From Biomphalaria glabrata (Eukaryota; Mollusca; Gastropoda; Planorbidae), in NCBI RefSeq assembly GCF_947242115.1, contig NC_074721.1:35251754-35315753 (forward strand): 64,000 bases of DNA, given 5' to 3'. Both the position numbers and the translations under genes were made by a program. Shown one piece after another: positions 10,585 through 20,400 of this stretch (its first letter is position 1; each line of letters starts with the position of its first letter). Under the pieces are notes generated by a model. That model saw only the letters and a program-made list of their open reading frames with translations, was not told where the DNA came from and did no database searches.

Positions 10585-11700
10585 ATGGACGAGTTTAAAC
10601 CTAGGTCAATTGAGGTATTAATAGAACAGGCCCACATGTTTGGAATTCAGGGTGATGAATTACGAGAGTTTGTTTTAAACCAACAAAAACTAGATCTAGA
10701 TAGATTAAAAGATTTAAACCGACAAAAACTAGATCTAGAAAGATTAAATTTAGAATTAGAAAGAAACGCAATAGAAGTGGTAAAGTTGGAAATAGAACTG
10801 GACGAGTTTAAACCTAGGTCAATTGATGTATTAATAGAACAGGCCCACATGTTTGGAATTCAGGGTGATGAATTACGAGAGTTTGTTTTAAACCAACAAA
10901 AACTAGATCTAGAAAGATTTAAAGATTTTAACCGACAAAAACTAGATCTAGAAAGATCTAAATTAGAATTAGAAAGAAAGGCAATAGAAGTGGTAAAGTT
11001 GAAAATGGAACTGGAAGTAAAACTGTCATTACAGGGAGATGTAAACTATAAAATAGAAATTGAAAATGACATATTAACTAATGAGGAACAAAATAACTGT
11101 CAGGATATTGATAACAATATAAGTGGAACAGAAGATAATGAAGAAATTGAGAATGTCTTATCTAGTAAGGAACTAAATGATTTTAATTATACTGCTAATG
11201 ATATTAATGAGATAGAAATTGGAGGAGTAATAGAAAATGTCTTAACTATTGAGGAACTTAATGATATTAATGAGATAGAAATTGGAGAAGTAATAGAAAA
11301 TGTCTTAACTACTGAGGAACTTAATGATATTAATGAGATAGAAATTGGAGAAGTAATAGAAAATGTCATAACTACTGAGGAACTTATTGATAAGGAACTT
11401 ATTGATTGTCAGTTTATTGACAATAATATTATTCATGTTCTGAGACCATTTCACAGAGTACACAAACCATTTAAGAGATTAAACCTAACAAAAGGAGTTT
11501 ATGAAGTTGTTGGTACTGGTAAAGTAAAACCAGACCCCAATAGGCTACAAATGTTTTTGTACCTAAAAATCCCCAGAAGACGAAAAAAAAGTCTTAAAGA
11601 AGTTTGTCAAGTTGTTGGTGGGGGTAAAGTTAAACCAGACCCCAATAGGCTACAAATGTTTTTGTACCTAAAACTTCCAAGAAAAAGAAAAAAATCTTGA
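10585..11700 (+). CDS. ORF of LTR element; Gag-N-terminus-like, repeat-built
   Basis: A long open frame inside the young LTR element. The start MDEFKPRS... and FGIQGDELREFVLNQQ followed by charged helical RQKLDLER segments resemble the N-terminal region of molluscan Gypsy Gag proteins (family knowledge). No capsid core, zinc knuckle or pol domain is seen. It is built from three repeat sets: a 72-75-residue unit duplicated in tandem (about 1-73 and 74-147), three or four NDINEIEIGEVIENVLTTEEL-type units of about 20-25 residues (about 210-280), and a C-terminal pair of KVKPDPNRLQMFLYL units, each ending in a basic RRRKKS/RKRKKS cluster. Predicted coiled coil, acidic middle, basic end. Function unknown. 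Confidence 0.6.
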   Translation: MDEFKPRSIEVLIEQAHMFGIQGDELREFVLNQQKLDLDRLKDLNRQKLDLERLNLELERNAIEVVKLEIELDEFKPRSIDVLIEQAHMFGIQGDELREFVLNQQKLDLERFKDFNRQKLDLERSKLELERKAIEVVKLKMELEVKLSLQGDVNYKIEIENDILTNEEQNNCQDIDNNISGTEDNEEIENVLSSKELNDFNYTANDINEIEIGGVIENVLTIEELNDINEIEIGEVIENVLTTEELNDINEIEIGEVIENVITTEELIDKELIDCQFIDNNIIHVLRPFHRVHKPFKRLNLTKGVYEVVGTGKVKPDPNRLQMFLYLKIPRRRKKSLKEVCQVVGGGKVKPDPNRLQMFLYLKLPRKRKKS

Positions 11701-12535
11701 CGTAGTGTTTCCCCTCTCCCAGTTGCTGAGAAGGGGAATGTCCACGAGGGTCGCCTGAATTCCCGAGTGCGACTTGGCAATAGAGAAAATTCAGCATTGT
11801 CTGTCTTCATGTATTTTAATTATTTTTTTGTACCAAATCTTAATAGTTATTGTGTTTATCTAAACAGTACATCCGAAATAGCTTGCTGTGTGTTGCACCA
11901 AGTAGATGGCTTCCTTCCGGTTAAGTGCAGAGAGCTGATACATGGAGAGTAGCATTACTTCATTAGTAGCGTGAGTGTCCAACGCCTAGACAGATACCTC
12001 TGATACCCAGGAGGATGCACAATTCAGTTTGACCACAGACCATTGTCTACTAGCAGATACACTGTCAAGACTTATCATATTTGTATTAGTTATAATTGGT
12101 AAAATTATTTTTTTTCCCAATACAATGTGAAACGTGCCTTTAACTATTAGAGATGGTATCTTGTCGTATATTATTGCTATACATAGGAGTTTATCTTTTC
12201 TTGTATGTTTGCTGTTTTACATATTAAATATTAACGTGGAAAGGACTAGGCTTGCCGACTTCAAATTGTAATTTAATTCTCCATGCCACTTTTTTTTTTC
12301 TCATTTATTCTTTTCTCTCTTTCCCTTTGTTGTAAATAGCTGGACATATTTCTTTTGTTAGGTTTATAAGGGCTATTTCACTTTCATGTACATTATATAC
12401 ATTTGTGTGTAGATATATATGTTTATATATATATGTATATAAGTATGTGTATGACACAGTGTGTGTATGTATGTATATTTATGTATATATTTGAATGACT
12501 GTTATCTAATAACAGTCATATCGTGAGAGGGGGGA

Positions 12536-13003
12536 TGTCAGGGAGAGGTATGGCGAGAATGAATGTTAGTTTGATATGATTGTTATATCCCCTTGTTATG
12601 AATGCGAAGTGTTGTACGTGTTGTGAACTGAGTGATGAAGTCTTCGTTGAATGTGCGAGAGAATGTGTTAAGTCAGTAAGGTCTTGCTCCCGGTCCAGGA
12701 AGGTTGGACGTTTACTTCCTGGACTGGTGTTTATGTATTTATAAGTTGATGGACTGGTGTTTTGTTTATTAATATTTACTTGAGCAATATTGGATATTAA
12801 AATATTGATATATTCTTGGAGATTTGGAGTTGGAGTTGATGTGTAGGCTATCTAGTGGTAACTGTTCTTATTTGAGTAATTAAACAAGTATTGTTAAGTG
12901 TTATTGAGGATTCATACCCCTAGCGAGCATAGTCAACAAGAACAAGAGACAAGCAGAGCATTGCAGCAGTATATATATATATATATAATTATAGAACCCT
13001 GAC
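12536..13003 (+). repeat. 3' LTR of the 8888-13003 element
   Basis: Near-identical to the left LTR. Preceded by the polypurine run at about 12525-12535. No clear target duplication is visible on its right side. Confidence 0.8.
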
Positions 13004-13009
13004 CCTTCT

Positions 13010-14000
13010 TTTCTAAAGGTTTTACATCAAGGCAAAAAAAAAAGACATATTTATTAAGACATCTTTTTTTTTTTTAATTCTATTATGGAGAAAGATTTCT
13101 ACAATGTCGAATGATTAGCTAAGTCTAGATCAACCTTCCCCCCCCAATGGCGTAGCTAGGGTGGAGGAAGGGGGGTCCAAATTCGAAATCCCCCCAGCCC
13201 CATATGAGACTTTTTTTCTTTCGACAGCGTCCCCCAAAGCCTAAATCTAAATCTGTGGGATATCTTTTCTTTTCAAGGAACAAATGTAGTGTATTTAGAG
13301 CCTATTGGTTCATATTATAATATTTTTCAAGTTAAAAAGTTATAAATAAGGTTCTTAAAAATTATACATTTTGCGCTTGTCTAAACATTCGAATATCCAA
13401 AGAGCGTTTAACCCTCGTTCTGTTGTAGTCTTATTCTGACCAAAAAAACAGGCCTACTACAGGAGATCTCGCTTAACAGGAAAATAATAGTACGATAAAT
13501 ACGCCTAATAAAGATATACTTACGCTACCTGTGCCTTGATTGTCAGTCACTCTTCGGTGTCAGCTCTTTCCCCTTAAGTTACTTTAGTTTACTTAATTTG
13601 AACTACTTTTTGGTAGGATGAATAATGAACTTTAGATTCAGGAGAATGCGTGAAAAATGAACGAAAACGATTGGCGTCGGGGCCCCGCTTATAACCCCGC
13701 TGGGGGAGCTTACATCGATTTCCCAGACCCCTATCTGTTAAGATGTGGGCCACCAACGCCGAAAGTTAAGGAAAAACTTCTCTTATTATTGAACACTATG
13801 TTATTATTTGGTATATAATATATATAATGTGCGTTAATAAATAGAGTTAGGGTTTATTGGGCGTTAGGGTTAAGGTTTGGAATAGCACTCTCCTCTGGTT
13901 CTGGTTCGCTAGTGCCCCTAGTAAAACCCACTAGTCAGAACTTCAAACCCCACCCCTTTTCCAAGAAAAAAAAAGTTTCCCTTTTAGGCTATAGGGAAGA
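13010..14000. other. Repeat-derived AT-rich DNA, no gene seen
   Basis: Up to about 13100 the sequence continues the composite repeat found at 29680-29770 (CTAAAGGTTTTA...ATCAAGG). At 13146 begins a GGCGTAGCTAGG element of the kind seen at 26905, with a GC-rich stretch at about 13675-13735. The rest has no recognised feature. Confidence 0.45.
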
Positions 14001-14218
14001 TGATGTAAAGATCATCTTAACGAGGGTGTCATGTGGCCAGTAGAACGACCAACAGCCTTTACTTTTCCCCAACTAATGTCAGGTACCCATTAGAGCTGGG
14101 TGAACTCAGAGGAGCCCAAAGATCCTGAAATTAAAAATCCCAGTCTTTGCAGGATTCGAACTCGGGACCCCCGGTTCGGAAGCCAAGCGCTTTACCGCTC
14201 AGCCACCGCGCTTCCCTC
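14000..14218 (-). repeat. SINE family 2, copy 1
   Basis: Reverse copy of a tRNA-headed SINE: head GGAAGCGCGGTGGCTGAGCG with B box reading GGGTCCCGAGTTCGAATCC on the minus strand, body with CCCAGCTCTAATGGGTACC, tail ACCCTCGTTAA. The match to 37714-37985 is clear. Confidence 0.8.
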
Positions 14219-14699
14219 CTTTTTCAAGAGGGCTAGGATAATTAGAGCCAGCACTCGCAAAGTAGACAAAGACATCATCAAAATATATTGTTTCGACCAG
14301 CTCCTCTCGACGGTTAGCGATGGCTAGTCAGAAAAACACTCCTGTCCCATTGAAGCTCTCAATTAAGTTATAATAAATTATAGTTGATATTTTATATAGT
14401 GTTTTGATACCCATTTAGGCTCCTCCTACACTCCGACGCCACTGTCTTTGATAAACCATAACGTCTATGTATAGCCTTCTGGACGAAACTCTCTATTCTA
14501 TGTCCTACAGTTCTGCTTGCCAAACTCGTCCCAATTACCCGTTCCCATTAGAGATGTATAGGGGTAAAAAGTAACACGGTGTTATTTTATAGAGCAATAA
14601 AATTTATCATTGACAAACCGGGTTCAATGAATGTTAGATTTTATCTTTAAGGAAATGGTTTATGACCCATCTTCACCATGTGGGTCATGTCTTTTTTCT

Positions 14700-15172
14700 T
14701 TATAGTGGCTAAAATTGTCAACAAGAAAATCATTTAAAATACTTTTTGTTAAAGACAATACCTCCTCTATACAGCTTATAGAGCGATGGATTTTCTCTTA
14801 AACATTAATGAAATGTTAGATGAACTCTTTCTCTCCCGATCAACGATACGATCGTTGATTTGACCCAATCAAATTAACTTAATTTGGGTGTTTGTACACT
14901 TTAATTCGTTTTATATAAAAAGGGCATGCAATCATCTATTCCAATTAAAACATTTTCAGATTAAAAGAGAACCATTATTGAAGTTTAACCCTAACATGCT
15001 AGTGAAATACAAATGAGAAAAATGAATACTTCCTTCTGAACATAAAAAATAATTACGGAGAGATAGAGTTAATAAACAATGGTACATTTTTTAAGCTCAC
15101 CCCCATCTACTTTCTCCACAAGAGAGAATCCTGGTTAAGCTAAAATATAGCTCTAGTACACTTTATAATAAA
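14700..15172 (+). repeat. Dispersed repeat family B, copy 1
   Basis: Segments 14740-14820 and 15073-15172 match 38310-38480 (GACAATACCTCCT..TATACA, GAATCCTGGTTAAGC). The copy is split by the MITE at 14825-15068 and abuts a SINE at its right end. Further copies: 26030-26390 and 38300-38790. Class unknown. Confidence 0.6.
14825..15068. mobile_element. TTAA MITE, copy 1 (244 bp)
   Basis: Terminal inverted repeats CTCTTTCTCTCC and GGAGAGATAGAG, flanked by TGAA (14821-14824, a decayed TTAA) and TTAA (15069-15072). The family-B copy at 38390 has the same flanks joined through one TTAA, i.e. an empty site. An internal palindrome (ATCAACGATACGATCGTTGAT) is shared with the copy at 34789. No coding capacity; piggyBac-like target choice. 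Confidence 0.8.
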
Positions 15173-15173
15173 G

Positions 15174-15363
15174 GGAGGCGCGGTGGTTGAGCGGTAAAGC
15201 GTTTGGCTTCCGAATTGAGGTCTGGGGTTCGAATCCTGGTGAAGAATGGGATTTTTAATTTCTGTATCTGAGTCCACCCAGCTCTAATGGCTACCTGACA
15301 TTTGTTGTGGAAAAGGAAAGGCGGTTGGTCGTTGTGCTGGCCACATGACACCCTCGTTAACCA
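15174..15363 (+). repeat. SINE family 2, copy 2
   Basis: tRNA-like head GGAGGCGCGGTGGTTGAGCG, B box GGGGTTCGAATCC, body with CCCAGCTCTAATGGCTACC and end ACACCCTCGTTAACC. It sits at the junction between family B and the Rex1-like LINE fragment. Confidence 0.8.
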
Positions 15364-15374
15364 CAAAAAAGGAA

Positions 15375-16930
15375 ATAACTTTCAGTGGATGATGAGGAGA
15401 CATTCGACAACGAACTAAATGATTTTTATTCTCGTTTCGACAAAGAAGATTTTGTTGACCTACAAAAAGAAATTTTCAACACTCTGACCAAAGAAAAACA
15501 AGAACCTTACGTCAATTTTGTAACTGAAGATGAGGCTTATTATTTAAAAGAGTAAACGTAACAAAAGCTTCTGGACCAGATAAAATTAGTGGCAAGCTGA
15601 TCAAGCTATGCGCGGAACAAATCTCTTTCATCTTCTCTCACATCTTTAACCACTCGTTGCAAACGTGCGTAACTCCACACATCTGGAAAACTTCAGAGAT
15701 CGTACCAGTGCCAAAGAAACCAAAAATAGATTGCTTAAATGATTTCCTCCCAGTAGCACCTATAGTTATGAAATGTTTGAAAAATATATGCTTAAATAAC
15801 TTGTATCAAAAGTCAAGAACAGCCTAGACCCTCGCCAATTTGTAAATAAAGCAGCTAGGGGAAATAAGGATGTAATTTTATTGCTTTTAGACCAGCTTTA
15901 TAAGCATCTTCAATCTCGATACACCCAAAACTTATGCACGAGTGCTCTTTGTAGATTTCTCCTCGGCTTTCAATACCATACAGCCATATCTAATGATAAA
16001 CAAACTGAGTAACGTAAATGTCAGCCCTTACTTACAAGCATGGGTTCTAAACTTTTTAACCCAAACGTCCCAAAATGTTAAAGTCAACAACACCAAATCG
16101 TCAACTCGAGTACTATGTACAGGTGCTCCACAAGGTTGTGTACTTTCTCCTGTACTGTATACTCTTTACGTTAATGACATAAGAACCATCTAAGACTCAG
16201 TTAAACTCATTAAATTCGCTGATGATACTGCCATAGTCGGGTCTTACTTCAGGAGACGAAACTCAGTATCGAAGCACGATAGAAGAGTTTACAAACTGGT
16301 GTACTGACAACTTTCTAGAACTGATTGTCACAAAAACTAAAGAACTAAAGAACTTTAATAGATTTCAGAAAAAAAACAACAGATGATACACGAACTCCAG
16401 ATAAAGACTACATTGATACAACAAGTGAAGTCATATATATATCTAGGCGTCATCATTGATAACAAGCTCTAATGGGAAGACCACCTTGGAACTTTGGCAA
16501 AGAAAACAGCCCAGCGACTATTTTTTCCTATACAAACTCAACTGCTTTAAACTAAATAAGAAGATCTTAGATACATTTTACAGCGCGGCTATGCAAAATC
16601 TGCTAACATACGGAATAACTTGTTGGCAAGGCAACGCTTCATCTAAACTGTTGCGCCGCCTAGAAAACATTATAAAAAGGGCATCAAAAATCACACGCAC
16701 AACATTATCATATTTAAATGAGCTTTATGAACAAAAATGTTTAAGAAAAATTTGAAAAAACGGTCATCTCGCGAACCGCTGGATATCCACAGACCTCAGT
16801 TTGAGAACTGGCTTAGCACACTTCCTATTTTTCTCTGCACCCGATACACCAAAAAGATTACTATTTATAGTTGACCACTGCAGATGAAAAATCTCCTACA
16901 AATTACAGGTGCGCCTAAGAAAATCTAAAT
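15375..16930 (+). mobile_element. Rex1/CR1-like LINE RT fragment, decayed
   Basis: Plus-strand RT pieces in shifting frames: VTKASGPDKISGKL (about 15560), IWKTSEIVPVPKKP (about 15680), FVDFSSAFNTIQP (15948), GAPQGCVLSPVLYTLYVND (about 16126) and KFADDTA (about 16213), then a C-terminal FNxI-like domain region (about 16500-16750). Several stops and frameshifts break it, and no endonuclease is present, so it is a dead 5'-truncated copy. Wording of the motifs matches the Rex1/CR1-related group of the Jockey superfamily. Confidence 0.75.
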
Positions 16931-17151
16931 AACTTGTATATAAACATTCTTTAACATAGAACAAAACTTTACATAAAAATGCTGCAAGATGGGCTTCTTT
17001 CCCATGAGTGCACTTATAATTCGTATATGGTCATTGAATAAATATTTCCTTAATGATTTAAAACTTTATAGCCAATGTATGTAAAAAGGTTTACATATTT
17101 AAACATTAATATTTAGTCCAATAAGTACGTTTTGTAAGTACGCAATAAGTG

Positions 17152-17160
17152 GCTTTTATT
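17152..17160 (-). terminator. Candidate polyadenylation signal of mucin-like gene
   Basis: AATAAA on the minus strand, about 265 nt past the stop at 17422. The intervening sequence has no coding signal and would form a short AT-rich 3' UTR. Confidence 0.35.
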
Positions 17161-17421
17161 ACAATTTTAAGCATTCTTCAAAATATAATCAAATTGAATT
17201 TGTAATAATACTTTTAGTTAGATCTAGAAGCGACATGTACACAAGCAGAGTAAACAGATGGACAGGTAGAATGCAGACAAACCAGTTGGATATATTTCCC
17301 GTTCTGGTCCGCATTTTAAAAAAAAAAAGACAAAAAAATAAATTTCAGATTTTATACAGCTACTTAGTTCATTAGAGCTGTAAGAAAGGTATGAACATGA
17401 TTTATGCTTTGCTCGCAAAAC

Positions 17422-20400
17422 TTAGTTTTGATTTCTTGTAGTTCTAGATGTCCTTGGTGTTGTAGTACGTGGCGTTGTTGTAGTAGTTGATTTTGTAGTC
17501 GAAGTTGTAGTACTTGGCGTTGTTGTAGTAGTTCTAGTTGTAGTTGAAGTTGTAGTACTTGGCGTTGTTGTAGTAGTTCTAGTTGTAGTTGAAGTTGTTG
17601 TTGTTTCAGTCGTAGTTGGAGTTGTTGTTGTTTCAGTGGTAGTTGGTGTTGTTGTTGTTTCAGTGGTAGTTGGTGTTGTTGTTGTTTCAGTGGTAGTTGG
17701 TGTTGTTGTTGTTTCAGTAGTGGTTGGTGTTGTTGTTGTTTCAGTGGTGGTTGGTGTTGTTGTTGTTTCCGTCGTAGTTGGTGTTGTTGTTTCAGTGGTA
17801 GTTGGTGTTGTTGTTGTTTCAGTGGTGGTTGGTGTTGTTGTTGTTTCAGTCGTAGTTGGTGTTGTTGTTGTTTCAGTGGTAGTTGGTGTTGTTGTTGTTT
17901 CTGTGGTAGTTGGTGTTGTTGTTGTTTCTGTGGTAGTTGGTGTTGTTGTTGTTTCAGTCGTAGTTGGAGTTGTTGTTGTATCAGTGGTAGTTGCAGTTGT
18001 TGTTTCAGTCGTAGTTGGAGTTGTTGTTTCAGTGGTAGTTGCAGTTGTTGTTTCAGTGGTAGTTGGAGTTGTTGTTTCAGTCGTAGTTGGAGTTGTTGTT
18101 TCAGTCGTAGTTGGAGTTGTTGTTTCAGTAGTAGTTGCAGTTGTTGTTTCAGTCGTAGTTGGAGTTGTTGTTTCAGTGGTAGTTGCAGTTGTTGTTTCAG
18201 TCGTAGTTGCAGTTGTTGTTTCAGTCGTAGTTGGAGTTGTTGTTTCAGTCGTAGTTGGAGTTGTTGTTTCAGTGGTAGTTGCAGTTGTTGTTTCAGTCGT
18301 AGTTGGAGTTGTTGTTTCAGTGGTAGTTGCAGTTGTTGTTTCAGTCGTAGTTGCAGTTGTTGTTTCAGTCGTAGTTGGAGTTGTTGTTTCAGTGGTAGTT
18401 GGAGTTGTTGTTTCAGTGGTAGTTGCAGTTGTTGTTTCAGTCGTAGTTGGAGTTGTTGTTTCAGTGGTAGTTGCAGTTGTTGTTTCAGTCGTAGTTGGAG
18501 TTGTTGTTTCAGTGGTAGTTGGAGTTGTTGTTTCAGTGGTAGTTGCAGTTGTTGTTTCAGTCGTAGTTGGAGTTGTTGTTTCAGTGGTAGTTGGAGTTGT
18601 TGTTTCAGTGGTAGTTGCAGTTGTTGTTTCAGTCGTAGTTGGAGTTGTTGTTTCAGTGGTAGTTGGAGTTGTTGTTTCAGTCGTAGTTGGAGTTGTTGTT
18701 TCAGTGGTAGTTGCAGTTGTTGTTTCAGTCGTAGTTGGAGTTGTTGTTTCAGTCGTAGTTGGAGTTGTTGTTTCAGTCGTAGTTGGAGTTGTTGTTTCAG
18801 TCGTAGTTGCGGTTGTTGTTTCAGTCGTAGTTGCAGTTGTTGTTTCAGTGGTAGTTGGAGTTGTTGTTTCAGTCGTAGTTGGAGTTGTTGTTTCAGTGGT
18901 AGTTGGAGTTGTTGTTTCAGTCGTAGTTGGAGTTGTTGTTTCAGTCGTAGTTGGAGTTGTTGTTTCAGTCGTAGTTGGAGTTGTTGTTTCAGTCGTAGTT
19001 GCAGTTGTTGTTTCAGTGGTAGTTGCAGTTGTTGTTTCAGTCGTAGTTGCAGTTGTTGTTTCAGTCGTAGTTGGAGTTGTTGTTTCAGTGGTAGTTGGAG
19101 TTGTTTTTTCAGTGGTAGTTGCAGTTGTTGTTTCAGTGGTAGTTGGAGTTGTTGTTTCAGTGGTAGTTGGAGTTGTTGTTTCAGTGGTAGTTGCAGTTGT
19201 TGTTTCAGTCGTAGTTGCAGTTGTTGTTTCAGTCGTAGTTGGAGTTGTTGTTTCAGTGGTAGTTGGAGTTGTTTCAGTGGTAGTTGGAGTTGTTGTTTCA
19301 GTGGTAGTTGTTGTCAATAACGTTGTTAAAGTTGATGTTGGTTTGACTGTTATACTGCCTGGATAAATATGGCTATCCGGTGAATTATAATTATAAAGAT
19401 ACTGCTGCGCTTTGCAGAGCGAGTGAACGATTGAAAACCTTTAAAATAAGAAAACATTATTAATTAGTGTTGATGTTGAAATTCTAAGTACAGCATAGAG
19501 TTTCTAGAGGAAGGCGAACTAGTTTTAAAAATACGTTGCAACGGTCCAAATCAAGTACTATCCAATACGATATATGCGTTTTAGGATAACATTGGACACA
19601 ATGTCAAATTTACTTCATTAATATTCAACATAAATTTATAACTACTATGAAAAAAAAACATATTTGTAGTTTTGTAGGACTAACAGAACGTCTTCGCCTT
19701 GTTAGCATATAGCGTAAGGTGAGCATGCCTCACAATATGAGAAACGCTGATTTATATCAAGATATTATTAATTTTAACAAGTAGTTAATTAGTTTTTTAG
19801 GGAAGTTTATAACTTTCTATAAGTCTTTGATTCTATTCATATTCACACACACACACAAAATACCACAGTTTAAATAATATTACATTTCTGTTCTAACTGT
19901 CACGCATGACTTCACACAGTGCTGCTGGCCAGAGTACGAGAACTGACGTGGTTATTTGGTCACATTGTTAATGTGTATTGTTAAACACAAAATCTCAAAG
20001 ACGTTGGAGAGATGACTGATGTCAGCAGACGTCATTTAGAAATATTAAGAGAAAAATGGTAGGTTGAAGAAAAAGACAAAAAAACAACAACTCAGAATTA
20101 AGTTACAATCTAGAAAAGTTTTTTTTAGAATACTATTGAAGTAAAACAAAGCTAGCTATCGGGGTTATTGTTTAATATCATGGTTCAGAGGACATTATTC
20201 TAAGATGTATAGTTACTAATCGTCTGTTTTCATTGTGCTTTATTTATTCAACACTAATAGTATATGTCAGCTAAGTTATTTTGTTCTTTTAGTACAAGTG
20301 ATATATATTTTATGTAAGCTTGTTCATCGTTGGATTACTTCTTTTACCGAATTGAGTTTGAAGGCATTTAAGTCAAGAAAAACTTTGTGTTCGAAAATAG

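Larger units (their letters stand above)
8888..13003 (+). mobile_element. Young LTR element with single unusual ORF
   Basis: Two LTRs of about 470 bp (8888-9362 and 12536-about 13003) begin TGTCAGGG; the left one ends CCCTGACA. They differ at only a handful of substitutions (about 1%), so insertion is recent. A segment just inside the 5' LTR (TGGAGGCTTCGTCCGGG) resembles a tRNA-Pro-type primer-binding site, and a purine run GAGAGGGGGGA precedes the 3' LTR. The internal 3.2 kb has no recognisable protease, RT or integrase; its one long ORF is at 10585-11700. It looks structurally whole at LTR level but non-autonomous, probably a Gypsy-type derivative. It sits in a composite repeat whose relative at about 29670 lacks it. 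Confidence 0.75.

Noticed and set aside
17636-19366. A 576-codon plus-strand ORF of Val/Gly/Ser repeats
   Set aside because: It is the exact antisense of the Thr-rich exon; open frames on both strands are a property of the 24-bp and 27-bp units.
19900-20060. Possible LINE RT tail (WLFGHIVN-like, GEMTDVSRRHLE)
   Set aside because: Too short and too diverged to distinguish from chance; no neighbouring motifs.
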